From the NCBI RefSeq assembly GCF_000497575.1, contig NZ_APJI01000011.1:1-64000 (forward strand): a stretch of DNA of 64,000 nucleotides, given 5' to 3'. Origin of the DNA: Afipia sp. OHSU_II-C1 (GTDB taxonomy: Bacteria; Pseudomonadota; Alphaproteobacteria; Rhizobiales; Xanthobacteraceae). Of this stretch, positions 1-8,206 are shown in pieces. The position numbers and the translations under genes were made by a program. The notes under the pieces are model-generated. The model worked only from the letters and a program-made list of their open reading frames with translations, was not told where the DNA came from and searched no databases. Each line of letters starts with the position of its first letter. Positions within the stretch are counted from its first letter, which is position 1.

Positions 1-58
1 GTGCGCCTCGCGGCGCTCCATGCCCCTCGTTTTGAGGGCGCGAACGAGGCAGGCCTCG
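1..58. repeat. GC-rich palindromic repeat fragment at window edge
   Basis: Positions 3-19 match 16 of 17 bases of the terminal inverted repeat found at 30979-30995. They are followed by two small hairpins: CCCTC/GAGGG at 24-38 and CGAGG/CCTCG at 45-58. The element looks like another member of the same repeat family cut by the window edge, but its loops do not share the TTGCGA motif of the 30.8 kb copy. The rest of 1-230 has no gene that I can support. Confidence 0.35.
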
Positions 59-230
59 CGCGCGCTGTGAGGGGCGCAGGACTACACGCTCACCTCGCGC
101 AATGCGCGAGAATCAATTCGCGTGGCTGTTTGAAAATTGAATCGGAATTTGAAGTGGCACACGCTCGGTCCCCGCTTCGGGAGAATGATGCGATAATTGC
201 GGCATTCGCCGGGACGACCAGCGGAAATCC

Positions 231-674
231 TCAGAAGAACTCTTCCGGGCACGGATCAACAATTTGCCAGAGATCCGTGCCGTTCTTGATCTTCTTCATA
301 TCGTTGGTGAGACCACCGTTGCGGCTGATCCACGACTTCACGGTCTGAGGGTAATACGACATCAGATCCGATGTCCCCTCGCTGCTGTTGACCTTGATGC
401 CGAACGTCCAGGCCTTGTCGTAATAGGCCTGATGGAAGCCGAGGCTGGCGCGGGGCGTGACGCAGATCTTGTTCATCGGCACGATGCCGAACACCATCGT
501 GCAGGCCGAGTTGCAAATGCCGTCGATGATGACGCGCTCGCCGCGAGCACGGATGCGCTGGTACTTCGCCTTGTATTCCTCGACGTAACCGCCGTGGTCG
601 CGCGTGATGCGCAGGTCCGCATGTGCGGGACCGCTCAACGCGATCAGAATCGTAGCTGGAACCCAGAATCGCAT
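231..674 (-). CDS. Secreted ClpP/crotonase-like protein of unknown function
   Basis: A 147-residue protein beginning with a clear signal peptide (MRFWVPATILIALSGPAHA), so it should act in the periplasm. I chose the ATG at 674 because the longer frame begins with TTG and would bury the signal sequence. The mature part has a V-I-I-D-G-x-C-N-S-A-C-T segment (C54, S56, C58) followed about 25 residues later by G-F-H-Q-A (H81). This resembles the Ser-His core of ClpP/crotonase-fold proteins of the predicted periplasmic protein class common in Bradyrhizobium relatives. Whether it is a protease is unknown. The two Cys around the Ser could form a disulfide after export. Confidence 0.7.
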   Translation of the reverse strand: MRFWVPATILIALSGPAHADLRITRDHGGYVEEYKAKYQRIRARGERVIIDGICNSACTMVFGIVPMNKICVTPRASLGFHQAYYDKAWTFGIKVNSSEGTSDLMSYYPQTVKSWISRNGGLTNDMKKIKNGTDLWQIVDPCPEEFF

Positions 675-935
675 GCCGGAGATGAACCTGCCGCCGAACG
701 GAAGAAAACGGATGAAGCCCAATTTTGGCTTTGTTGTGTTGGAATTTCGTTAAGGGTGCTGGTAGCGGGCGGATGGCCATCGGGCGAATTTTCGAACGAA
801 TTTCCCCCGAGCCCCGGCGGCGCGTCATCGCCGGCCTGCATTGCGCCGGTATAGGAGTGGCGAGCGTGCATTGTAGATGATAGCGTCGAACATCCAGCCG
901 ATTACATCCCCCTTTGTTTGAGACTTGCTGCTGTT

Positions 936-1649
936 ATGCCCTCGCCTGACACCTCTCAATTGCTGACGTTTCGCTGCCCGAAAGAACTCGAAGGCCTGCT
1001 GCCGCCGCCGATCCCCGCAGCGCAGGGCCTGCCGGACTGGCTAAAGACTATGCCGCAAGAGGTATCCAGCGAGATCATGGGGGGCGAGAACGACACTGTG
1101 AAGCGTTGTCCGCCGTTCGTGGATGCGATGACCTCGGGTTTTCTGATCCCGCTGATCTGCGACGTAAAATTCGAAAACGGTGAGTTCACCTGGGACAATG
1201 ACTTGCCGCCGTGCGGCACCGTCAACTTCCCGCGCTCTCCAATCGGGCTGCACGACAGCACTCAATTGACGGGCACGCCGTTCTTCGAACCCGACCGCTT
1301 CGTGATCAAGTTTCATAATCTCTGGACCATCGAAGCGCCCGAGGGTTACTCCCTGCTGTTCACGCATCCCGTCAACAGGTTCGATCTGCCGTTCACGACG
1401 CTGACGGGATGGGTCGACTGCGACAACTATCGCGATGGCTGGATTCACTTTCCGACGCGGTGGCGCGACATGAACTTCAGCGGCGTCCTGCCGAAAGGAA
1501 CGCCGGTCGCCCAATGCTTTCCCGTGAAGCGGGAAAAATGGAATCTGCGAACTGCGGTCTTCACGGAAGAGGACACGCAGCGGACCCACGATCTCCTGAG
1601 CCTGATGTCGCGCGAGACCGGCGTTTACCGGCGTCAGTTCAGGGCCTGA
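936..1649 (+). CDS. Hypothetical protein, 237 aa
   Basis: The ATG at 936 is preferred to an in-frame TTG at 918. There is no signal peptide or membrane segment. The protein has Trp-, Pro- and aromatic-rich stretches (for example F-T-W-D-N-D-L-P-P-C-G and I-H-F-P-T-R-W-R-D) and a C-terminal charged helix. I do not recognise the family with confidence. It looks like a soluble single-domain protein and its composition matches its neighbours. It converges on the TPR gene, with the two stop codons almost touching. Confidence 0.65.
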   Translation: MPSPDTSQLLTFRCPKELEGLLPPPIPAAQGLPDWLKTMPQEVSSEIMGGENDTVKRCPPFVDAMTSGFLIPLICDVKFENGEFTWDNDLPPCGTVNFPRSPIGLHDSTQLTGTPFFEPDRFVIKFHNLWTIEAPEGYSLLFTHPVNRFDLPFTTLTGWVDCDNYRDGWIHFPTRWRDMNFSGVLPKGTPVAQCFPVKREKWNLRTAVFTEEDTQRTHDLLSLMSRETGVYRRQFRA

Positions 1650-2492
1650 TCAGCCGTTTCGGGCGCGTAAAAAATCCAGCGCCGCACTCGGCTGCAGGAA
1701 GATTCGCCCGTGCGATGACGACACCATCGCAATGACCGCCGGGGCGGCGAGTTTGCTCAACCCGTGCGTGACTGCGCGAAAGAGTTCCTCAGCCTCCTCC
1801 CGCTGCCGGAGTTCAAGCAGGCATTTTCCGAGGCGGATCCGCGTGTCATCCAGCGGCTTGATAGCCAGCGCGCGGCGGTAGAGGTCAGCGGCACGTGCGT
1901 AGTCGCCATCCCATATCAGCGCCCCCGCGAGCGCCAACAAAGCATCGTGATGCGTCGGCTCCGCCGCGTGTACTTTGGCAAAGGCCTCCCGCGCCCGGAT
2001 ACGGTCGTTGCGGTCGGCCAGAACATATCCCAGGGCAAGCTGCAGATCGGGCGATTGCGGCTCAAACGCAAGCCCGCTCTCGGTGACGGTCATCGCCTCG
2101 TCGATTTGTCCGCTCTTGCGTAACTGGAGCGCAAGTTCGACGAACGCCGGAATGTAGTGCGGGCGCCGGCCGACCGCCCGTCGCAAGTGATCCAGTGCCT
2201 CGTCTCGGCGCCCGACAGCGGCGAGCATGCCCGCGAGCAATGTTTCGATCGATGGGTGGTCGGTTCTGCGCGCGAACTTGGCCAGATGTACGATGGCTTC
2301 GTCGAGGCGGTTTTGCCCCAGAAGGGCGCGCCCAAGAATTTCTGCGGCAAGCGTGTTGCCGCGATCTGATTTCAGGACCTGGGACGAAAGCTGCTCGGCC
2401 TCCGCGAGTTGCTGCATCTGCAGCGCCAGCAACGCCTTTGCGAGTGCTGGAGGGGGTGGCCTGTTTCGTTCCGGAGAATGGCTCTTTGACAT
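1650..2492 (-). CDS. TPR-repeat protein
   Basis: A 280-residue protein with at least five tetratricopeptide-like helical pairs between about residues 20 and 245; recurring A-x-x-x-L-x-x-x-G-x-x-x-E-A patterns are visible, such as LALGYVLADRNDRIRAREAF. No signal peptide or catalytic domain, so it is likely a protein-interaction scaffold. The start is ATG 2492; an in-frame GTG lies at 2501, and neither has a good Shine-Dalgarno. The 3-prime end of the tRNA-Arg-like gene is only 18 bp upstream on the same strand, so transcription probably reads through from the tRNA promoter. Confidence 0.8.
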   Translation of the reverse strand: MSKSHSPERNRPPPPALAKALLALQMQQLAEAEQLSSQVLKSDRGNTLAAEILGRALLGQNRLDEAIVHLAKFARRTDHPSIETLLAGMLAAVGRRDEALDHLRRAVGRRPHYIPAFVELALQLRKSGQIDEAMTVTESGLAFEPQSPDLQLALGYVLADRNDRIRAREAFAKVHAAEPTHHDALLALAGALIWDGDYARAADLYRRALAIKPLDDTRIRLGKCLLELRQREEAEELFRAVTHGLSKLAAPAVIAMVSSSHGRIFLQPSAALDFLRARNG

Positions 2493-2510
2493 CGGCTTCA
2501 CAAAGATCGC

Positions 2511-2587
2511 TGGCTCGCTCCGAGAGGTTGGAAACCCCGGCCCTCGGAATCGAAATCCGATGCTCTATCCAGGTGAGCTAAGAGCGC
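2511..2587 (-). tRNA. tRNA-Arg(TCG)-like gene, probably degenerate
   Basis: Read on the minus strand, the 77 bases form a tRNA with intact D-arm, anticodon arm (loop TTTCGAT, anticodon TCG) and encoded CCA. It is nearly identical in its 5-prime half to the good copy at 11077-11153. The 3-prime half is damaged: acceptor pair 1-72 is G-A, pair 7-66 is T-G, and the T-arm reads GGGGT-TTCCAAC-CTCTC, losing the 53-61 pair and the purine at 57. It is either a decayed duplicate or an unusual functional tRNA; I favour decay. Confidence 0.6.
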
Positions 2588-2596
2588 GTGACGGCT

Positions 2597-2625
2597 TCAA
2601 TAGGTTAGACCGGGTCACTGCGCAA
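2597..2625 (-). promoter_or_regulatory. Candidate sigma-70 promoter for the tRNA-Arg-like gene
   Basis: On the minus strand, TTGCGC (2625-2620) and TATTGA (2602-2597) are separated by 17 bp and lie just upstream of the first base of the tRNA at 2587. Spacing and placement fit a housekeeping promoter; the hexamers match consensus only partly. Confidence 0.4.
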
Positions 2626-2685
2626 CCCGCTTGCACGGTCCAAAAGCCACCCCAATGGGGCGAGCCCGGCGCGCCGACCATGATG

Positions 2686-2743
2686 CCGTCATCCTGCCAC
2701 CGCATCATTCCGGGCTGCGGACTGACACAGCCCCGAATGACGG
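2686..2743. repeat. Intergenic palindrome of the CCGTCAT...ATGACGG type
   Basis: Outer arms CCGTCAT (2686) and ATGACGG (2737) enclose a 12-bp stem with one mismatch (2706-2717 with 2728-2739). Short palindromes of this kind are scattered between genes in this bacterial group. It lies past the dehydrogenase stop codon and may also act in transcript ending, but there is no T-run. Confidence 0.5.
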
Positions 2744-2813
2744 TGAAACAAGCGCGCCCTAGTGCGCGCAGCGAAAGTCGAAATGACTTGCGCCGCGCGC
2801 GGGATAAGGCGGG

Positions 2814-4994
2814 TTACTTCTTCGGAGGACGCACGGCGTCCGCGGTGCCCTGAATGAACGCGATGATCTTGACCACATCGTCGTCACTCAGCTTGCCGGT
2901 GAAGTCGGGCATGCCCTTGTCGACGTGCGGTCCCTTGAACACGAAGTTCTTCAGGTTGGCGATGGTCTCCGCGCCGACATAACCGAGGTTCCTGACGTTG
3001 CCGCCCTTGTCGACGCCCGGCACGCCGTGACAGGTGACACAACTGCTGACATACAGCAGCGTTCCTGGTCCGACATCTGCCGGATTGTATTTCACGCCTT
3101 CGACAAGGTTCTCCATCTGGTATTTCGTGATGGGCGGCAGCGGCGCCTTGCCTCCAATCGCGAAGGTATAGACCGTGCCGGGATTGTCGGCCTCGGTGGC
3201 GCGTGCCGCGATTCCGAACACGCCGCCCCACCCGACCGCGATGGACACGTATTGCTTGCCATCGATCATATAGGTTGAGGCAGCCGCTACGACCCCGGTG
3301 CCTGTGGGCGATTCCCAGAGCTTCTCACCACTCGTTGCATTGTAGGCGATGAAGCGGCCGTCGGCTGTCCCCTGGAAAACAAGGTTGCCGGCGGTGGTCA
3401 GCGTGCCGCCGTTCCATGGCGCCACGTATTCCTGCTTCCACGCCTCCTTCTGCTTGACCGGATCCCATGCGATGAGCCGGCCGAACGGCAGGTTCTTGGG
3501 CGGCGTCGCATTCAGCACGAAGCCCGTGTTCCAGCCGGTGTTGCCGCCAAACTCGCCGGGCTGATTGGCATTGTGCTTCCAGCCCTTCTGCGGTGTGAGA
3601 TTGAGCGGCACGCCCTGCGCCGGCAGATACACAAGACCGGTCATCGGATTGAACGACATCGGATGCCAGTTATGCGCGCCATATGGTCCGGGGATACTGT
3701 CCATCCCCTTTTCGGGATCGCGCGCTGCCGCAACTTCAATCGGACGGCCGTTCGCGTCATACCCGGTGGCCCAGTTCACATCGACGAAGTTTTTCGCGGA
3801 GATGAACTTGCCGTTGGTGCGATCGATCACGAAGAAGAAACCGTTCTTCGGCGCATGAAGGATGACCTTCCTCGGCGCACCATCGATATTGATGTCCGCC
3901 AGGATCATCGGCTGGGTCGAGGTGTAGTCCCAGTGATCGCCCGGCGTTTCCTGGTAATGCCAGACGTATTTTCCGGTATCGGCATTCAGCGCAACAATCG
4001 ACGCGAGATAGAGGTTGTCGCCGCCTGCGGGACTGCGAAGATGACGATTCCACGGCGAGCCATTGCCGGTGCCGATGTAGACAAGATTCAGCTCAGGATC
4101 GAAGGTGATGGAGTCCCACGCCGTTCCGCCACCGCCATTGATCCAATACTTGCCGGCCGGATCCCAGGTCTTGGCGGCCGCTTCCATCGACTCATCTTCA
4201 TAGGGCTTCGCCGGATCGCCGGGCACGACGAACCATCGCCACGCTTGGTTGCCGGTTTCCGCATCATAGGCGGTGACATAGCCACGTGCGCCATATTCCG
4301 CGCCGCCGTTGCCGATCACCACCTTTTCGTTCACGACGCGCGGCGCGCCGGTGATCGTGTAGGAATGTTCCTTGTCGACGAGCGTGTCTTTCTCCCAGAC
4401 CTTCTTGCCGGTCACGGCATCGAGCGCAATGAGCCGCCCGTCGTACGCGCCCACGAAGACCTTGCCTTTGTGAAGCGCGATACCGCGGTTCACAACGTCA
4501 CAGCAGCCCTTGTAGCCGATGGTGCGCGGAACCTCGGGATCAAACGTCCATATCTTCTTCCCCGTCCGCACATCGATCGCGTGCACAACGCTCCATGAGG
4601 CAGTGACATACATAATGCCATCGACAACCACAGGCGTTGCTTCAACACCGCGCGACGATTCAAGGTTGTAGGTCCACATGAGACCCAGATCCTTCACGTT
4701 GTCGGTATTGATTTGATTCAACTTGCTGAAACGTGTCTCGCCGTGGTCGAGACCTATCGCCGGCCAGTCGTTGGACGTCGCCGCGTTGGCCTTGATGGAG
4801 TTCTGGTCGACAGCCGACGTGACCGCCTTGAGATGCTCAGGCGATCCCTTTGGAGGCGATTGGGCGGAAGCTGTTGAAAAGGCGGCAAGCGCTGCAACTG
4901 CAGTTGCGATCATCAAAAAACCCAGCGGTGAGCGCTGGGTTTCGGCAGTCCTTGAAAATTGTGGGCGAGCAGTCGGGCTGGCAAGACGGATCAT
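2814..4994 (-). CDS. PQQ-dependent quinohaemoprotein alcohol dehydrogenase with C-terminal cytochrome c domain
   Basis: A 726-residue exported enzyme that oxidises alcohols in the periplasm using PQQ and an intramolecular haem. The ATG at 4994 has a strong Shine-Dalgarno (GGGAGGAA). The signal peptide ends near A44. A PQQ beta-propeller spans about 75-600 with W-motif repeats, the vicinal disulfide C164-C165, and catalytic Asp in W-D-Y-T (D356). Residue 358 is Thr, not the extra Asp of lanthanide-type enzymes, so a calcium enzyme is inferred. Haem is bound by C652-V-T-C-H656, with M695 the likely axial ligand. No PQQ synthesis genes are in the window. A terminator-like hairpin lies inside the signal-peptide coding region. 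Confidence 0.92.
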   Translation of the reverse strand: MIRLASPTARPQFSRTAETQRSPLGFLMIATAVAALAAFSTASAQSPPKGSPEHLKAVTSAVDQNSIKANAATSNDWPAIGLDHGETRFSKLNQINTDNVKDLGLMWTYNLESSRGVEATPVVVDGIMYVTASWSVVHAIDVRTGKKIWTFDPEVPRTIGYKGCCDVVNRGIALHKGKVFVGAYDGRLIALDAVTGKKVWEKDTLVDKEHSYTITGAPRVVNEKVVIGNGGAEYGARGYVTAYDAETGNQAWRWFVVPGDPAKPYEDESMEAAAKTWDPAGKYWINGGGGTAWDSITFDPELNLVYIGTGNGSPWNRHLRSPAGGDNLYLASIVALNADTGKYVWHYQETPGDHWDYTSTQPMILADINIDGAPRKVILHAPKNGFFFVIDRTNGKFISAKNFVDVNWATGYDANGRPIEVAAARDPEKGMDSIPGPYGAHNWHPMSFNPMTGLVYLPAQGVPLNLTPQKGWKHNANQPGEFGGNTGWNTGFVLNATPPKNLPFGRLIAWDPVKQKEAWKQEYVAPWNGGTLTTAGNLVFQGTADGRFIAYNATSGEKLWESPTGTGVVAAASTYMIDGKQYVSIAVGWGGVFGIAARATEADNPGTVYTFAIGGKAPLPPITKYQMENLVEGVKYNPADVGPGTLLYVSSCVTCHGVPGVDKGGNVRNLGYVGAETIANLKNFVFKGPHVDKGMPDFTGKLSDDDVVKIIAFIQGTADAVRPPKK
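4915..4941 (-). terminator. Intrinsic-terminator-like hairpin inside the dehydrogenase coding region
   Basis: On the minus strand, AACCCAGCG and CGCTGGGTT form a perfect 9-bp stem with a 5-base loop, followed at once by a T-run (TTTTTT counting the two paired bases). It starts about 53 nt after the ATG at 4994, and a further in-frame ATG follows it at 4913. It could be an attenuator or a chance structure. Confidence 0.45.
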
Positions 4995-5092
4995 GCATTC
5001 CTCCCATGGCCTCTCACGGGCCTGAGCGAATGTTAGGCGCGAAAAATCCGGCGTCAACGAATGTGTTTGTGACAAACCATTTTGTTGTTTCG
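4980..5092 (-). promoter_or_regulatory. Dehydrogenase leader with partial copy upstream of the MBOAT gene
   Basis: The minus-strand leader contains CTAACATTC, then GAGAGGCC, the ribosome-binding site and the ATG. The same blocks recur in the same order at 7885-7975, upstream of the MBOAT gene. No clear sigma-70 boxes were identified. Confidence 0.4.
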
Positions 5093-5195
5093 CAGCGCAA
5101 CGAGATTGCGTTTTGTTTTCGCAGCGCACTGCACGACGAAAATCGCGCTGTTTAAAACAATGCCAAAAGGCTTACAGATTTCTACTGTGCTGCGC

Positions 5196-6362
5196 TTAGC
5201 GCGTGTTCTGTTCTGGACGGGCCGTTCTTTGCTTGATGATCTGAACGGCCTTCTGCACGTCCGCGGCATCCGCAAGAGCGTCCATCGCATGCGTGCTGGT
5301 TTCGATGAACTGAACGATCACCCACTTTGTGTTGTCTGGCATTTGTTCCGCGACAACACTCAACTTGACACCCGGACGCCAGCGCGCGCGCGACAGCCCG
5401 GAGAAGTAGCTCTCGATCCCCGATTTCTCCAGGCCATCGAAGAAACTGTCTCCCACAACGACCGTTTGCGGCAGATATGCGGGAGACGCTCCATCGGAGG
5501 TCATGACCTTTTCAAACACGCCCACGTCGTAACGCCGGCGAGCACCGGGCGGATCCTTGAAGTTCGACTTCACCTTCAACGCCTGCTCCGATGGCGAGGA
5601 AAACAGGGGCATGAATGTCGCAATGCCGCCGCTGAATGTTTCCGTTGTGGTTTCAAGCTTGTGGGACCACAGCGACGCCTGCAAACCTTCAGCCGAACTG
5701 ATTTTGTCGACGATATCCTTCGCCACCGGAAACGCGCCCGGATCGTTCCAATGAAAATCCGTCTTGAAGAACACCTGACGGCTTTTCATCGTCTCACGCA
5801 GAATCGCAGTGCTGTCGACAAACGTCACATTGGGTAACGCGCGCAGCCTGTCGACCAGATGATCTATTCTTGGCCGTTGCGGACGTGGTGCAACCCAGGA
5901 CGGCAACTGGTCGCCATAAAACCTGTCGCTCATCATGTTGATAGTGAAAACCGACCTGATACCGGCGGCCTGCAGCGCATCCGTGAAATTGCGGACTCCG
6001 TTGACGATGCGGTCCTCGAGCCCCTGCGACAACAGCCTTTCGACCAGAGGCTCCTCCTTGCTGATAACCGCCCGATAGAACAGCCAGCCGTTACGCCCCA
6101 CGACAACCTTGTCCGACGTGCCGAAAACGGAAAAATCGATCTGGGTTTTGAGCTTGATCAGCAGCGCACGCAATCCGAAATGGTCGTTGAACCATTCGTT
6201 CGCCAGGCGCGGAAAATGCTCTATCCCTTTCGACAAATCCGGACGTTTCGCAAAGTTCCTGTTCTCGTTGATCGCATCTCCCGGAATGGCGCGCGTGACC
6301 ATCTGCGCGAAAGGCAGAACGGTCAGCAGGAAGAAGATTGCGATGAAGAGCCTCGCCGACAT
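5196..6362 (-). CDS. AlgX/AlgJ-like SGNH-type acetyltransferase or esterase
   Basis: A 388-residue protein with an N-terminal membrane anchor or signal (residues 3-20) and an AlgX/AlgJ SGNH-like fold in the periplasm. The catalytic set is visible: T-D202-F-H204-W (D-x-H-W motif) and G-D305-S306-F, the nucleophile block. Partner of the MBOAT protein encoded only 3 bp upstream. In alginate-type systems AlgI passes acetyl groups across the membrane and AlgJ/AlgX transfer them to the polysaccharide. The polymer modified here is unknown, since no polysaccharide synthase is in the window. Confidence 0.85.
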   Translation of the reverse strand: MSARLFIAIFFLLTVLPFAQMVTRAIPGDAINENRNFAKRPDLSKGIEHFPRLANEWFNDHFGLRALLIKLKTQIDFSVFGTSDKVVVGRNGWLFYRAVISKEEPLVERLLSQGLEDRIVNGVRNFTDALQAAGIRSVFTINMMSDRFYGDQLPSWVAPRPQRPRIDHLVDRLRALPNVTFVDSTAILRETMKSRQVFFKTDFHWNDPGAFPVAKDIVDKISSAEGLQASLWSHKLETTTETFSGGIATFMPLFSSPSEQALKVKSNFKDPPGARRRYDVGVFEKVMTSDGASPAYLPQTVVVGDSFFDGLEKSGIESYFSGLSRARWRPGVKLSVVAEQMPDNTKWVIVQFIETSTHAMDALADAADVQKAVQIIKQRTARPEQNTR

Positions 6363-6365
6363 TCC

Positions 6366-7766
6366 CTAGAACCTGAAATAAATAAACGGGTTGAAGCCAT
6401 TCGTCGCAATCAGCGACATCGAGTAGACGAAGATCGCAAGCGCAGCCATCTGCTGCACAACTCGCGTGATCCCCGCTCCAATGCCGACGAATGACACCGG
6501 CCAGAGAGACAGCACCGCCGCTGCGACAAAGAAGAACAGCTTGTCGGATGTCACGAGCGCCGCAAGATTGAACGAAACATCGGAAGCACCAAAACCTCCC
6601 ATCGCGCGCAGGAACCGAGCGGCATGCACCATGTCCGTGGCGCGGAAAAAGACCCACCCGATCATCACAAGCAGCAGTGTGACCGGCCAACTCAGGACCG
6701 GCGGCAGGGAAATCCCGATCGCACTGCGGTTGACCCGCTCAATCACGAGCAACGCGCCGTGATAAATTCCCCAGATCAGGAATGTATAGGCGGCGCCATG
6801 CCAAAGACCGCAGAGAACGAAAACGATAAAGAGATTTGCGTAGGTCCTGAACGGCCCTGCCCGATTCCCGCCAAGGGGGATGTAAACATAATCGCGAAAC
6901 CAGCGTGACAATGTCATGTGCCAGCGCCGCCAGAACTCGGTGATGCTCAGCGACCGGTAAGGCTGATCGAAATTCTCCGGGAATCTGAAGCCAAGCGCGC
7001 GTCCCAATCCGATGGCCATATCCGAGTAGCCGGAGAAGTCGAAAAATATCTGCAAGGTGTAAGCAGCAATACCGACCCATGCCGCGGTCATCGACAGTTC
7101 AGCCGGCCCGAGACTGAATATCCGGTCAGCCACGACGCCCATATTGTCAGCGAGAATGATCTTTTTAGCGAGGCCAACGCAGAACCGGATGATGCCGTAC
7201 TCGACGTCATCCACGCTGACGGGTCGGCGAACGATCCGGTCCTGGACCTCGCGATAGCGAACGATCGGACCGGCGATCAATTGCGGAAACAGGGAGTGAT
7301 ACATCCCGAAATCGATGCCGGTCGGCGCCGGCTTTGTCTCTCGCCGGTAGATATCGACAATGTAGGACAGCCCCTGAAACGTAAAAAACGAAATGCCGGC
7401 AGGGAGAACGGCGAGGAACGGAAACGATGCGGGATTCGGAGCGGCAACGCCGACATCCGAAACCATGTGAAGGAAGAAACCGAAGTACTTGCAGTACAGC
7501 AGCGGCACGAGATTCAGGACCACGCCAAACGCAAGTATCCAGATTCGCGCCCGCGCCCCTCCGGTCCGCTCGATCCAATTCCCGATGATGTGGTTGCCGA
7601 TGATCGATAGGATCAGGACCAGCGTAACGTAGCCTCCGTCCGCGCTGTAAAACGCGAGGCTTGCGAACATCAGAAAGCCGTTCCGCATCGAGTGCGGAAT
7701 CAGAAAGTACAGGACAAAGAATGCGGGCAGAAAGGCGAATACGAAACCCGGCGAACTGAATGACAT
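6366..7766 (-). CDS. MBOAT family O-acyltransferase (AlgI-like)
   Basis: A 466-residue polytopic inner-membrane protein with about ten hydrophobic segments. MBOAT signature residues are present: H283 in R-R-W-H-M-T-L-S-R-W and the invariant H323 in L-W-H-G-A-A. Length and motifs match AlgI/DltB-type acyltransferases that hand acetyl groups to a periplasmic partner. It is the first gene of a two-gene unit with the AlgJ-like gene. A leader resembling that of the downstream dehydrogenase lies upstream at 7885-7975. Confidence 0.9.
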   Translation of the reverse strand: MSFSSPGFVFAFLPAFFVLYFLIPHSMRNGFLMFASLAFYSADGGYVTLVLILSIIGNHIIGNWIERTGGARARIWILAFGVVLNLVPLLYCKYFGFFLHMVSDVGVAAPNPASFPFLAVLPAGISFFTFQGLSYIVDIYRRETKPAPTGIDFGMYHSLFPQLIAGPIVRYREVQDRIVRRPVSVDDVEYGIIRFCVGLAKKIILADNMGVVADRIFSLGPAELSMTAAWVGIAAYTLQIFFDFSGYSDMAIGLGRALGFRFPENFDQPYRSLSITEFWRRWHMTLSRWFRDYVYIPLGGNRAGPFRTYANLFIVFVLCGLWHGAAYTFLIWGIYHGALLVIERVNRSAIGISLPPVLSWPVTLLLVMIGWVFFRATDMVHAARFLRAMGGFGASDVSFNLAALVTSDKLFFFVAAAVLSLWPVSFVGIGAGITRVVQQMAALAIFVYSMSLIATNGFNPFIYFRF

Positions 7767-8206
7767 GCCCTAAGCTAGTCCTGGCTCTGAATCCGCCGCG
7801 GGTAAGGCGGCAAGCGTGCAGCATACGTGCAATTATCAAAGTTCAAGGTGGCGCCCCGGATTGTTGAAAATCATTGCTGGCGGAGGGGCGGCAAGACGTG
7901 TCGAGCATCCCTCCTCGGCCTCTCATAGGCTGCCGGGAATGTTAGACGCAATAGGCCGCCCACAAAACCATGTTGCGCATTTGCCACGAACGCGTAGCAT
8001 CTCGCGGCGGTCGCCCGTCGCTCTCGCGAACCTCAGGGACAAGGCGTGGAGGCCTTCGCCCGCCCCGGGTCGGCCGGCCGCTGGCAGTTCACCCGGCGCG
8101 TCACTGGTGCGCACCCTGGCAGCCCGATATCCGGTTCCGTAGCTCAGGTCCCACGGCTATGCTGTGACCGAATGATGGGGCGACGTTGGTTGCAGGAGGG
8201 ACAACC
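7767..8206. other. 440-bp intergenic region between divergent genes
   Basis: It separates the minus-strand MBOAT gene from the plus-strand binding-protein gene. It contains the copied leader at 7885-7975. Further right (8040-8185) it is GC-rich with no recognisable promoter or gene, apart from the ribosome-binding site at 8194-8200. Confidence 0.6.
7885..7975 (-). repeat. Diverged copy of the dehydrogenase leader
   Basis: The sequence matches the region around 4985-5092 in ordered blocks: GCAAGACG, CCTCC, GGCCTCTCA, GAATGTTAG-CGC and ACAAA-CCAT-TTG. The copy even includes an ATG at the equivalent place (7907), but the reading frame after it is not conserved. It may be a promoter/leader shared by two units or a remnant of a lost paralogue. 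Confidence 0.5.

Noticed and set aside
5054-5290. 78-codon minus-strand frame over the AlgJ-like gene end
   Set aside because: It lies mostly inside the AlgJ-like coding region in another frame and has no supporting start or domain.
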